This document shows, piece after piece, positions 9,536 to 18,924 of a DNA stretch of 64,000 bases (position 1 is its first letter; each line of letters starts with the position of its first letter). The notes beneath the pieces were generated by a model. The model was not told where the DNA came from. It did no database searches and saw only the letters and a program-made list of their open reading frames with translations. Source of the stretch: Bacteroidota bacterium (GTDB taxonomy: Bacteria; Bacteroidota; Bacteroidia; Chitinophagales; BACL12). The DNA is taken from NCBI GenBank assembly GCA_016706865.1, contig JADJIS010000001.1, positions 620,001 to 684,000 of the forward strand. Direction: 5' to 3'. The position numbers were made by a program, and so were the translations under genes.

Positions 9536-11116
9536 TTATAATAAAGCCTTAAGATCCTCCAAAGAGTTAGCATCCTCCACATTTTTGTCTTTTCTCCATC
9601 TCAATATACGTGGAAAACGCACTGCAACTCCACTCTTGTGGCGACCGGATAATGCAATTCCCTCAAATCCGATCTCAAATACCAATTGCGGTGTAACTGT
9701 GCGCACCGGACCAAATTTTTCTAATGTATTTCTTTTTACAAAATTATCCACCTCGCGAATTTCCTTATCTGTTAAACCGGAATATGCTTTGGCAAATATT
9801 ACCAGTTTTTTTTCAGCGCCTGAAGTATCCCAAACAGCAAATGTATAATCCGTATATAAGTCAGCTCTTCTTCCACTTCCTTTTTGCGCATAAATTAACA
9901 CTGCATCCGTTGAATATGGATCCACTTTCCATTTCCACCAATTTCCTTTTTTTCTTCCGACCTGATAAGGAGAATTTTTCCGTTTTAACATGATACCTTC
10001 CGAAAAATGTTCGCGACTTTGAGTTCTGATTTTCGTTAATTCTTCCCAGTTTTTAAAAGTTATTTCGGGGGATATTACCATAGGGAAAACAACATTTAAA
10101 TCGTTTATTATTTTCCTTCTTTCTGATAATGGTTTTTCTCTTATATCTTCATTATTATATTCCAGAATATCATAAACAATAAATGCCACAGGAGCTTCCT
10201 TTAATATTTTCGCGGTTATATTTTTTCTTCCGATACGTGTTTGCAAAACAGCAAATGGCATGGGATGACCATTTTCATAACAAATAATTTCTCCATCCAA
10301 AACAATTCCATCCGGCAAATGATCTTTTAATATCTGCAATTCCGGAAATTTTTCAGTCACCAGATCTTCCCCTCGACTCCAGAGAAACATTTCATTTTTT
10401 CTTATGATGAGTTGTCCCCGGATTCCATCCCATTTCCATTCTGCCTGAAGATCTTTTGGTTCACCAAGTGAAGCAACTTCTCCTTCAATTGGATATGCCA
10501 GAAAAAAGGGATAGGGTTGCGAAATGTCAGTATGAATTCTGTCCTCAAAAATTAAATTTTGATAGGTAAGATCAGCAGGATTCCAATTACCTGCCATGCG
10601 ATGAGATAAAATATTGCTTGAAATTCCTGTTAATTCGCTTAGAGCATTAATTACCATCTTTTCCGAAACTCCGATGCGAAATGCACCCGTAATTAATTTA
10701 TTAAATGCGAATTTCTCTGCTGTATCAAAGGAGCGCCAGGCAGCTAAAAGAAACTCTTTTCGATCTTGTTCCGGTTGTTTACTTATTTGTTGAATTTTTT
10801 CTATCCACTCACTTAAACTATTATTGGAAGTATCCGTTGGTTGGGGCAATAATAATGCGATGGTTTCAGAAAGATCACCTACGGAATGATAACACTCCTC
10901 AAATAACCATTGAGGTAAACCGGTTGCTTCCATTGCCCAGGTTCTTAATTGGGTATGATTAACCTGACGCTTTATTTTTCTTCCGCTCAATAAATAAATT
11001 GCCCATAACTTATCCTGATCTGATGCATTATGGAAATAATCTTTTAAAATGACAATTCTATCATTCGTTTTGTTTGTCTGACTCAGATTTGAAAATAATT
11101 CTGCAAATAATTTCAT
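9536..11116 (-). CDS. ATP-dependent DNA ligase (repair type)
   Basis: Family of ATP ligases found with an exonuclease partner and linked to repair of DNA damage such as cisplatin lesions. An N-terminal DNA-binding domain (1-200) is followed by the adenylation motif with Lys228 in EWKWDGIRG, motif III (LDGEIICY), motif IV (EGIMLKR) and motif V (WWKWKVDP), and a C-terminal OB domain ending in RFPRILRWRKDK. Length 526 aa is usual. Its start overlaps the exonuclease stop by four bases. Confidence 0.94.
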   Translation of the reverse strand: MKLFAELFSNLSQTNKTNDRIVILKDYFHNASDQDKLWAIYLLSGRKIKRQVNHTQLRTWAMEATGLPQWLFEECYHSVGDLSETIALLLPQPTDTSNNSLSEWIEKIQQISKQPEQDRKEFLLAAWRSFDTAEKFAFNKLITGAFRIGVSEKMVINALSELTGISSNILSHRMAGNWNPADLTYQNLIFEDRIHTDISQPYPFFLAYPIEGEVASLGEPKDLQAEWKWDGIRGQLIIRKNEMFLWSRGEDLVTEKFPELQILKDHLPDGIVLDGEIICYENGHPMPFAVLQTRIGRKNITAKILKEAPVAFIVYDILEYNNEDIREKPLSERRKIINDLNVVFPMVISPEITFKNWEELTKIRTQSREHFSEGIMLKRKNSPYQVGRKKGNWWKWKVDPYSTDAVLIYAQKGSGRRADLYTDYTFAVWDTSGAEKKLVIFAKAYSGLTDKEIREVDNFVKRNTLEKFGPVRTVTPQLVFEIGFEGIALSGRHKSGVAVRFPRILRWRKDKNVEDANSLEDLKALL

Positions 11117-12135
11117 TGTTCAGCAATTAGATCAGCATCAGCATTTGTTGTTTCACCCGTAAAATATGTTTCCAATTCATGCGCATCAATTCCTTTCTCG
11201 CGAAGCCATTTTACAAAAGTTGCGGTGTAACCATGCGTTATAAAAACACTTTCTGCACCGGTGCCACTTATCACTTCATTCAGTTGTTCCCAATCCGCAT
11301 GATCACTCATAACAAATCCTCTATCAATAGCTTCACGCCGTTTATTTCCTCTCACCTGCATCCATCCGCTACAGTAGCCAACAGAATAAGGTGAAAATTT
11401 ATTCATCCAAGGTGTACCCAAAGCACTAGATGGAGCCACAATCAACGCATTTTTATATGCTGAATTCGGAATTTCCGGAGTCACCAAATCAAAATGATCC
11501 AATGGCAATCCTGCTGCTCTAAGTGCTTCATTAATATTATACACTGCACCATGTAAAAATATCCTGCCAATATTTTTATCTACATTTTTCAGAATTCGCT
11601 GTGCTTTACCCAAGGCATATCCGATGAGTACCGATGTTTTATTTTGACTGATATTATTTTTCCACCAGGAATTTATTTCATCAAAAATTTCTGTTTGCGG
11701 TTTCCATTTAAATATGGGAAGTCCGAAGGTGGATTCAGAAATGAACGTATGGCATTTCACCAATTCAAATTTGCCGCTTAATCCGTCATTTTCTGTTTTA
11801 TAATCTCCACTCACAACTAATACCTGTCCATTTTTTTCAATCCGAATCTGCGCCGATCCCGGAATATGTGCAGCGGGATGTAGAGAGAATTGCACACCAT
11901 TTATCATCACCTTTTCACCATATTCCACACTTTCACAATTTATATCAGGAGCAAGACGATATTTTAATATCGGTTTGGTAAAATGATGGCACAAGTAACT
12001 CTTACTTCCAAACCTTGCATGATCGCTGTGTCCATGTGTTATAACACAACGCTCCACAGGCTTCCACGGATCGATATATACCTTTGCTTCAGGTATATAA
12101 ATCCCATTATCGGTCATTTCGAATAGTTGTTTCAA
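11113..12135 (-). CDS. Ligase-associated DNA damage response exonuclease
   Basis: Metallo-beta-lactamase/beta-CASP nuclease of the ligase-associated repair set. The zinc-binding ITHGHSDHARF motif (HxHxDH) lies about residues 33-43, HPAAHIPGS and the second MBL Asp (VVSGDYK) follow, and the C-terminal SDHADWEQL and THG motifs are intact. TTG at 12135 is the likely start because the sequence aligning with the family N-terminus (LFEMTDNGIYIP) begins upstream of the first ATG (12117). Cotranscribed with the ligase gene. Confidence 0.92.
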   Translation of the reverse strand: MKQLFEMTDNGIYIPEAKVYIDPWKPVERCVITHGHSDHARFGSKSYLCHHFTKPILKYRLAPDINCESVEYGEKVMINGVQFSLHPAAHIPGSAQIRIEKNGQVLVVSGDYKTENDGLSGKFELVKCHTFISESTFGLPIFKWKPQTEIFDEINSWWKNNISQNKTSVLIGYALGKAQRILKNVDKNIGRIFLHGAVYNINEALRAAGLPLDHFDLVTPEIPNSAYKNALIVAPSSALGTPWMNKFSPYSVGYCSGWMQVRGNKRREAIDRGFVMSDHADWEQLNEVISGTGAESVFITHGYTATFVKWLREKGIDAHELETYFTGETTNADADLIAEQ

Positions 12136-12159
12136 AGGTTTAAATTGTTATAATTAAAT

Positions 12160-12181
12160 AATATATGTATATACATATATT
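12160..12181. promoter_or_regulatory. 22-bp perfect palindrome upstream of the exonuclease-ligase operon
   Basis: The half-site AATATATGTAT is followed directly by its exact reverse complement. It ends 25 bases before the TTG start of the exonuclease gene, where a promoter or operator is expected. It may be a repressor operator for the repair operon; it could also be an AT-rich chance palindrome. Confidence 0.45.
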
Positions 12182-12376
12182 TATACTGTTTTAGTAAATA
12201 TGGATATTTAACGGAGGGAGAGGGAAAAGGTTGTGTTGGGAGGGGAAATATCTTATAAAATCCTATCTTTACTTAAACTAATCCTAGTAGAAAATAAATA
12301 CTCAACTTATTCGCGGTTAAATCTAAATTAATTATGTCTTTTGTCAAATTATAATGAATCGAAGCAAAAAACGAAA

Positions 12377-13288
12377 ATGGATAAAATAATAAATAATCGG
12401 AAAAGATTATCTGCGTATTCAAAATTTGCAATTGCCGTATTAGTTATGAAGCCATCGATAGGTTTATCTGAAGTTGTGTATACTGATATTGAACCGGATG
12501 TAGTATTAGCTAATGACAATGATGGATACATTCTTGATTTGAATAATGATTCATTTAATGATTTTGAATTTTTGAATAGATCTTTTGAAATAGGAGGATA
12601 TTGGACATCTGGCTCTATTTATTATATACCATTTAATAATTTTGAGAGGATTATTGGAACAGCATTATTTGATAATAGTTTTGCTGCAAATTCAGTGGAT
12701 TATGGTACCACCTTTAGTGCATTGGTGAGAGAATTGCCATTTGCTTTAAACTCTGGAAATGTTATAGACGAATTACTTACTTTCCTACCGGATTATCAAC
12801 AATTATTGGCATTTAAAACTGAATTAGATTTGGCAGGAGAACTATATCAATATGGAGGCTATTGGTTCCCAGAGGTAATTGATCACTATTTAGGAGTCAG
12901 ATTTCAGGATGAAGATTTAAACACGCACTATGGCTGGATACGTTGTGATGTTAAAGACTCCGGTAGAACTCTGATTTTAAAGGGTTATGCCTATGAAACA
13001 GAATCTGATAAACCTATTGTAGCCGGTGATACCTTGAGCGTTGGAATTAATAATTTTTTAAATTCTCTCAACGCAACTGTTTATAGTTTTAATAGACAAC
13101 TTTATATTCATTTAAATGAATCAACTGAAACTAAATTATCAATTTTTGATTTACTTGGAAAAGAGATTCTTAACATATCCAATTTATCGAATTTTGACGT
13201 AATTCCATTAAATAATTATTCTAGTGGAATTTATATAGTGGAGTTACGTAGTGAATCAGGTATATTTAGAAAAGAAATTTCAATTTGA
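12377..13288 (+). CDS. T9SS-secreted protein, YxDxDPD family
   Basis: Signal peptide, then VVYTDIEPD, a stretch LDLNNDSFNDFEF like a degenerate calcium-binding loop, a unique middle, the module HYGWIRCDVKDSGRTLILKG...YAYE...PIVAGDT, and a C-terminal T9SS sorting domain (SIFDLLGKEIL ... GIYIVEL ... KEISI). Very close in plan and wording to the gene at 45979 (-). The ATG at 12377 gives a proper charged N-terminus (MDKIINNRKR); a TTG 12 codons upstream is in frame but adds nothing signal-like. Confidence 0.75.
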   Translation: MDKIINNRKRLSAYSKFAIAVLVMKPSIGLSEVVYTDIEPDVVLANDNDGYILDLNNDSFNDFEFLNRSFEIGGYWTSGSIYYIPFNNFERIIGTALFDNSFAANSVDYGTTFSALVRELPFALNSGNVIDELLTFLPDYQQLLAFKTELDLAGELYQYGGYWFPEVIDHYLGVRFQDEDLNTHYGWIRCDVKDSGRTLILKGYAYETESDKPIVAGDTLSVGINNFLNSLNATVYSFNRQLYIHLNESTETKLSIFDLLGKEILNISNLSNFDVIPLNNYSSGIYIVELRSESGIFRKEISI

Positions 13289-13576
13289 ATTGTAATATTT
13301 GCTGAGAAAATAAAATCAATCTTGGAGATTTTCTTTTCAGTCTGAGAATTTCAGTCCTAACTTCTCACTTGAAAACTCAATTTATATCAGAAAGAGACTA
13401 ATGATAATTTAGATCAAGCAAATCCCATTTACTGGAGTCCAATTACAAAAAATCCGTCTCTCCATTTTTATTAGCTAAGTAAAACCCATAGTTCACACAA
13501 AGAATCGGCCATTTCACACAAAACAGGTACAAACACATCGCTTTAGAATATAATTTTATATTGAATAAGCAGATGT

Positions 13577-15540
13577 ATGAAAGATTATAAAAAAAGCCTA
13601 AAACAATACTCATCGATAGCAGCCTGTATTCTTGCATCAGGAACCCCTATGTTGGGACAAGTAATATATGTTGATGTTGATCCGGATATAGCTGTCGATG
13701 TAGAATTTGACGAGGGATCAGATAATGAATATTTTGATGTGGATGGTGATGGAATTAATGATTTTGAAGTGGAATTGGTTTACAGTTCCGGTTGCTTTTA
13801 TTGCGATTGGTATATATCAGGGGAGATTCGGGGATTAAATTCAAATATGATAGAAACGGAACTCACCACGGAATATTCAGCGTGTTTTGGCGATCCAATC
13901 TATTTGCCTGTTGCAGAAATTCACGAGGCTGATGATACAATTGAAATCAATGATACCTTTGAAGCTGGAAATCAAACTATCTTCTGGCATGATTTCGAGG
14001 ATTGCGGTTTTGGTCTGGTTGGTACCGATGAATTTATATCAAAATTTATTGGATTTAAATTGATGATTGGTGGTGAAACACATTACGGCTGGATGCGTGT
14101 AAGTCTGGTGGGTAATTATCATCTCAGAATACATGATTATGCATATGCCGAAGAACCCGATAATGCAATTGTAACCGAATATTTTTATGGACCTGAAATT
14201 GATTGGGAAGAAGTATCCGATGCTGGAGATGAAACTACCGGGTCGGATATATTTTTTAAATTCCATAATTCATTCGATGAAACATCTGTTAATGAATACC
14301 GGGTAATTTGTGTAAAGGAGTCAGTTGCTGCAACATTTACATTAGCAGAAGCACTCACAGTACCTTCCGATCAATATTTAAGTATTCTTCCTGCAGGATC
14401 ATTTTTTTATGATGGCAATTTAAATGATGACAGCCACGATACTGATGGTGATCTTATTACCAATCACATTACTTATAAACTTTTTATTCTTACTATAAAT
14501 GATCTTGGTAATGTTTTGTCTGAAGCTTGTCCCTCCGTTTACCTCGATAGTTATTTGGATCCACCGGGTCCACTTACCATCAGTGATGTAGGTGATACTT
14601 TTCTTCAAACGATATCAAGGTTAAAATAACTCCATCCGAAACGGAAAATTTAATTTCAGAATACCGCATAATTTTTCTGAAAAGCCCATCCTTAAGTTTT
14701 AGTATTAGCGATGCGTTATTGGTTCCTGCAGAAAATTATATATCCTTTACACCAACAGGTTCAACGATAGAATACATACTGCCGCCGGAACATATAGATG
14801 CTAATGGCGAATTGATAGAAACGGGAGCCGAATACAGGGCCGCCATAGTTTCGATGAATAATGAATTGGGTAATTCACCGCTATTAAATTTCACGCCATA
14901 TATTACACTTGATGGAGCAACAACTCTCGCTTCAGACCTGCTATTAAGCGACATAGGAAACAACGCGAACAGCACAGATCTGCAATTACAATTTGAAGTA
15001 ACTGATCATACAGAAACAGTAGATGAATATCGAATAATGATAGTGCCGGAATATATGATCGGTTATTTCGATAAGGGTATGGCAGAATTGATTACAGCAG
15101 ATAAATACCGGTCATTTACAACCGATGCCAACGGTGTATTTACCATTAACTTTCCCGAAGGTTTTAAAGATGTAAATGATTTTCCGATTGTTGAGTGGCA
15201 ACTTTATTATGCTTTCATTCTCAGTATGTCTTCGCCGTTAGGACAAGACAATGAATTATCGCAACCATCTAATGGCGTTGAATTATCAGGACTTACTAGT
15301 TTATCAGAAATTAATGCAGGTCAAATTGAAATATTATACAATAACAGTATTCTTAATATTTCAGGAATATCATCCATGGGAGAAATAAATATTTTTAATA
15401 TTGAAGGGCAACAGATACTTTCGAGAGAATTATCTGAAGAGAATTCATACATTCAAATTGATCTTATTCCGGGGGTTTATTTTTTTAAGATGCAGATTGG
15501 AAATAATAGGATTGCCAAAAAATTTATGGTGACGGAGTAA
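13577..15540 (+). pseudogene. Frameshifted T9SS-secreted protein, YxDxDPD family
   Basis: One gene in two frames. The first part (13577-14629) has a signal peptide, VIYVDVDPD, a DVDGDGINDFEV loop and the HYGWMR...YAYAEEP module, then repeated ~100-aa modules containing EYR(I/V). It runs off into a premature TAA. The second part (about 14596-15540) continues in another frame without a break in homology: the bases after 14608 read NDIKVKITPSE...ISEYRIIFLKSP, the missing start of the next repeat. The T9SS sorting domain is at the very end. One extra T in the TTTT run 14599-14602 restores the whole reading frame (DTFSSNDIKV). It is either a recent mutation or a sequencing error at a homopolymer. 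Confidence 0.85.
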
Positions 15541-15544
15541 ATTC

Positions 15545-15683
15545 TCGAAGCAGACCTTGTTCGTCGTTCGCTACGGGGCACCCTAAAGTGAAAAAGCCCG
15601 GTGCATCGCACTGGGCCTAGAGATTTAGCCCCGAAGCAGAGCTCGTGCCTCGCTCGCTACGGGGCACCCCAAAGCGAAAAAAC
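15545..15683. repeat. Two ~53-bp imperfect direct repeats, each followed by a hairpin
   Basis: Copies start at about 15545 and 15632 and share CGAAGCAGA, TCGCTACGGGGCACCC and AAAG-GAAAAA blocks with a few substitutions. The first copy is followed by the hairpin GCCCGGTGC-ATC-GCACTGGGC (about 15596-15616), which with its A-run is a minus-strand terminator; the second by the long stem at 15665-15721. The 15541-15712 interval holds no gene. It looks like a duplicated transcription-end region. Confidence 0.6.
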
Positions 15684-15721
15684 CTGGCAGTTTTCTGCCA
15701 GGTTTTTTCTGCTTTGGGGTG
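15665..15721. terminator. Long inverted-repeat terminator, probably the original tRNA-Phe terminator
   Basis: A 15-bp stem (GAAAAAACCTGGCAG and its complement, TTTT loop) is extended by a further 11-bp stem (CACCCCAAAGC / GCTTTGGGGTG), with one bulged base. U-runs exist in both directions. Its right arm overlaps the left att core. Before integration of the element this stem would have lain directly after the 3' end of the minus-strand tRNA-Phe gene. Confidence 0.75.
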
Positions 15722-15731
15722 GTGTGGGGCG
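15713..15731. repeat. attL core, 19-bp direct repeat
   Basis: TTTGGGGTGGTGTGGGGCG, identical to 21986-22004; flanking bases differ on both sides (C and C here, G and G at the right). It is the orphan copy of the tRNA-Phe 3' end left by integration. Confidence 0.88.
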
Positions 15732-15850
15732 CACTATCACCTACTATAATTTAGTTTATCTAATTTAACTTATCCCGTTTAAAATCTCACCATATGTCTA
15801 TAAATGCTATATCTAAGTTAACCTTAAAATTTAAGTGTGTATAAAAAAAA

Positions 15851-15872
15851 CTGCCACATGGACTGCCACATG
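15851..15872. repeat. Left pair of TGCCACAT repeats, probable integrase/Xis arm sites
   Basis: CTGCCACATG occurs at 15851 and 15863, a 12-bp period, between the left att core and the integrase gene. A matching pair with the same period lies inside the right end at 21927 and 21939. Such arm-type repeats at both ends of an element fit binding of the integrase N-terminal domain or of Xis. Confidence 0.6.
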
Positions 15873-15912
15873 ACAAAATATTTGTATTTTTGCAATGCTC
15901 AATTTAACAAAT

Positions 15913-17187
15913 ATGGCTACATTAAATTTTTACCTCAGGAAAACGGCGGCGACGGAGTCACCAATAGAGTTAGTATATCAATTTAAGGCGAATAGAATTA
16001 GGATTTGCATTGGAGAGGCAATCCAACCTAAAAAATGGAATCCATACAAACAGAGGGCAAAGGAAACAGAATTGACTACTAAAGATGGAAGAGTTTCTTT
16101 AAATGGTTATCTAAAAGAACTGGAAGACTTTGTTTGGAAAATATACAAGGAAGAGTTAGAAAAAGGGACGCCAAGTCCAAAAGTTATAAAAAATAAAATC
16201 TTAGAGTTTGTCCGACCAGTTGAAGTGGTGGAATTGAAAAAAGAGAGTATTTACGATTTGATAGATAGGTTTATTAAAAATGAGATTACTGTCAAAGGCA
16301 AAAACAAGGCGTCGGCGACAATTAAAACCTATAAAACAACCCTTTCACATTTAATGGCATTTGAGAAAAAGTTTAAATATCCTATAAACTTTGAATCCAT
16401 CACAATTAACTTCTACCATAAGTTTACATCATATCTCAGGAAAGAAGGCAAAGGCGACAATACCATAGGCAAAAACATTCAGGTTATTAAAGTCTTTATG
16501 AATACTGCAATAGATATGAAACTTACAGACAATACAGATTTTAAAAAGGAGGCATTTTCAGTTCTACGAGTGGATACCGACGCAGTATATTTGACAGAAA
16601 AGGAAATTCTATCATTTTATAATTATGATTTAAGTAATAATAAACGATTAGAACGTGTAAGAGATTTGTTTGTATTTGGATGCTATGTGGGATTGAGGTT
16701 TTCCGACTATTCAAATATAAAACCCGAAAACTTAATTATGGTTAAGGGTAAACAATTTCTGAAAGTAAAAACCCAAAAAACTGACGAAGAGGTCATAATT
16801 CCATGCCATGCCATCGTTAAACAGATATTTTTGAAATACATAGGAGTTACAACTAATAGTTTACCACCATCTATTTCTAACCAAAAATTTAATCAATTTA
16901 TTAAGGAGGCGGCAAAAATTGCAGGTCTTACAGAAACGGGACGTTTGTCAAACAATTTGTCACTTCCTCTTTGTGAGTGTATTTCATCACACACCTGTAG
17001 GCGGTCATTTGCTACAAACTATTATGGTAAAATTCAAACAAAAACCTTAATGCAAATCACAGGGCATAAGTCGGAACGCACATTTTTAAGATATATAAAA
17101 ACGAGTAAACAGGAATCCGCTGAGAGATTACATGAAATTATGGAAAAGGAGTATTCACAACAAGTATTAAACATTGTAAACTATTGA
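15913..17187 (+). CDS. Tyrosine recombinase/integrase
   Basis: Catalyses integration and excision of the element at tRNA-Phe. The N-terminal arm-binding region is of the Bacteroidota type, the SAM-like core-binding domain spans about 110-210, and the catalytic domain carries Arg262 (GLRFSDY), Lys in VKTQKT, His360-x-x-Arg363 (SHTCRRSF), His385 (TGHKSE) and the nucleophile Tyr394 (LRYIKTS). The ATG at 15913 (MATLNFYLRK) matches the family start; an ATG six codons upstream (15895) is also in frame. The catalytic set is complete. Confidence 0.95.
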   Translation: MATLNFYLRKTAATESPIELVYQFKANRIRICIGEAIQPKKWNPYKQRAKETELTTKDGRVSLNGYLKELEDFVWKIYKEELEKGTPSPKVIKNKILEFVRPVEVVELKKESIYDLIDRFIKNEITVKGKNKASATIKTYKTTLSHLMAFEKKFKYPINFESITINFYHKFTSYLRKEGKGDNTIGKNIQVIKVFMNTAIDMKLTDNTDFKKEAFSVLRVDTDAVYLTEKEILSFYNYDLSNNKRLERVRDLFVFGCYVGLRFSDYSNIKPENLIMVKGKQFLKVKTQKTDEEVIIPCHAIVKQIFLKYIGVTTNSLPPSISNQKFNQFIKEAAKIAGLTETGRLSNNLSLPLCECISSHTCRRSFATNYYGKIQTKTLMQITGHKSERTFLRYIKTSKQESAERLHEIMEKEYSQQVLNIVNY

Positions 17188-17190
17188 AAT

Positions 17191-18096
17191 ATGGAAACTT
17201 ATATTACCTCTGACTGGATTAAAACAAATTGGAAGGAGATAAAGGAACAATTTGATTTAAAAGTAACTTATTTGGATCGAGTGAAATTTTGGACAGAAAA
17301 AAGATTACATGAGTGTAGTCTAAATGCCTTATATAGCAATGGAAAATTGTATGTAGAACCTGAGGAAATTGAGAATTTTGAAAAAATTTCCATCACACCT
17401 ATAAATGAAACAGAACGAACTCAAATAAATTTTTTTTTATATGAAAATCATGATGAATTATATCCTAAAAAGGTGAAGTGCAATTTTAACGCACTTAAAA
17501 AGAGATTTGAAGAGAAATTACCCAACGCATTGTCACCAGAAAAATTAATCGCTGACGAAATGACGGCTATTGAAAAAACAATAGAAATGGAAAAGAATAG
17601 ACAAGACAATATGAAAACTTTTACCATCGGTTTTAGAGCTGCTGAAAATGGCACATATTTAGACCTATTTAAAAACAAGTATATTCATGGTCAAGGTGTT
17701 TTTTCTACCTACATTATTCCAGAAAACATTTTTGTTGGGATACACGCAGCACATTACTATTTCTATTTAAAGGGTTTATTAAACTCAGAAAATAAAAATC
17801 CTAAAGTCAAGACCAAAACACTAACAGCAAAACAACAAATCCTTTTACTCCACCATTTGGGAGTTTTCAACCTTCCCACAATTGAAAGTATGTCACAAAA
17901 AAAGAAGGGAATTTTATTTGGTGTATTATTAGGTAGTGATAACTCTAATATGACAGATTACATAACTTACACAAACCCTACACCTCCAAAGTCACAAATG
18001 AAACACTCTGATAATGCCTATAATACTGAAAATATAAAAGAAGTAAATAAATTATTAAAGAGCGTCGATTTACCATTAATTGAAATAAAAGTTTAA
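17191..18096 (+). CDS. Element-encoded protein of unknown function
   Basis: Begins three bases after the integrase stop, so it is surely cotranscribed. 301 aa, soluble, Lys-rich. The C-terminal third (KTLTAKQQILLLHHLG ... KKKGILFGVLLGSDNSN ... ENIKEVNKLLKSVDLP) resembles a module often seen in proteins next to Bacteroidota integrases, in which a KQQ-LLL-LG helix is followed by an LLG-x-(D/N)-x-x-N motif; I know no function for it. No Walker A, HUH or nuclease motif is visible. Confidence 0.65.
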   Translation: METYITSDWIKTNWKEIKEQFDLKVTYLDRVKFWTEKRLHECSLNALYSNGKLYVEPEEIENFEKISITPINETERTQINFFLYENHDELYPKKVKCNFNALKKRFEEKLPNALSPEKLIADEMTAIEKTIEMEKNRQDNMKTFTIGFRAAENGTYLDLFKNKYIHGQGVFSTYIIPENIFVGIHAAHYYFYLKGLLNSENKNPKVKTKTLTAKQQILLLHHLGVFNLPTIESMSQKKKGILFGVLLGSDNSNMTDYITYTNPTPPKSQMKHSDNAYNTENIKEVNKLLKSVDLPLIEIKV

Positions 18097-18186
18097 AGTT
18101 GTTATAAATTTAGGGTAACCCAACCCCCTACCCCACCCAATTTGATGTCATTGTTTTGCATAACCTTATTTAAAGAGGTATGTAAA

Positions 18187-18471
18187 ATGACAGATATAAA
18201 AATTGATTTTCCATTTAACGAACTCGAAACAAGGTTTCGTGCAATCGTTTGCGAAGTAGTTACTTCACTTCTACCCAAAACTAATGAACCCGAGCAGTTA
18301 ATCTCTATGGACGAAGTTCGTAAAATGTTTACGCCGTCGGTTTCAAAACCTACAATTATTCAATGGACTAAGGATGGCAAATTACAATCTCACCGTATTG
18401 GGGGACGTGTATATTATAAACGTTCTGAGGTATTGGAGTCTTTGAAAACAGTTAAAAAATATGGGAGGTAA
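18187..18471 (+). CDS. Helix-turn-helix protein, Xis/MerR-like
   Basis: The C-terminal half (ISMDEVRKMF...SKPTIIQWTKDGKLQSHRIGGRVYYKRSEVLESL) is the winged-helix HTH_17 fold of excisionases and element-borne DNA-binding proteins. It likely directs excision or represses element promoters. The ATG at 18187 has a good ribosome site (AAAGAGGT) about 10 bases upstream and gives 94 aa; upstream TTG/ATG codons (18142, 18145) are in frame but lack one. Confidence 0.8.
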   Translation: MTDIKIDFPFNELETRFRAIVCEVVTSLLPKTNEPEQLISMDEVRKMFTPSVSKPTIIQWTKDGKLQSHRIGGRVYYKRSEVLESLKTVKKYGR

Positions 18472-18473
18472 TT

Positions 18474-18887
18474 ATGACAGCTCGATTTACTTTACCATTC
18501 CATAAGGAGTTTAGATACATGCTAAATTTCGAAACAGGACTTTACGAAATAGACAATTTCCCATTAGGAGTATTAACTCTCCCAACAAAATTTAAGATTG
18601 AAATAACCCAACGTAAAGAGATAGTTGACTCCGAATACATCATAAGAGGTAAAAAGGAAAAATGGGAAAATAAAATCCTTACTGGATTGAGGAAAATTTC
18701 AGATTGTTGGTTTTACGGGGACACAATAAAGAGTAAGAAAAAAAGTTACATTTTATTCAATATCTCAGATAACAAACAGGAGATTTTGATTTTTCTATTT
18801 GGAGGATTTTATCCTGCTACTCCCCAACATCGACAAAATTTAAACGATTACTTCATTTGTGAGCAAAATAAAAAGAGAGGCATATAA
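18474..18887 (+). CDS. Small element protein of unknown function
   Basis: 137 aa, basic, beta-rich by eye, rich in Phe, Tyr and Trp, without signal or membrane segment. The start at 18474 follows GGGAGG six bases upstream and is two bases after the HTH gene stop. It lies directly before rep; in filamentous phages the gene next to gene II/X encodes the single-stranded DNA-binding protein, and this protein's size and aromatic content would allow that, but nothing in its sequence proves it. Confidence 0.6.
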   Translation: MTARFTLPFHKEFRYMLNFETGLYEIDNFPLGVLTLPTKFKIEITQRKEIVDSEYIIRGKKEKWENKILTGLRKISDCWFYGDTIKSKKKSYILFNISDNKQEILIFLFGGFYPATPQHRQNLNDYFICEQNKKRGI

Positions 18888-18924
18888 CCTCTCTTTGCTC
18901 GATTTAACCATATGGATTTACCAA

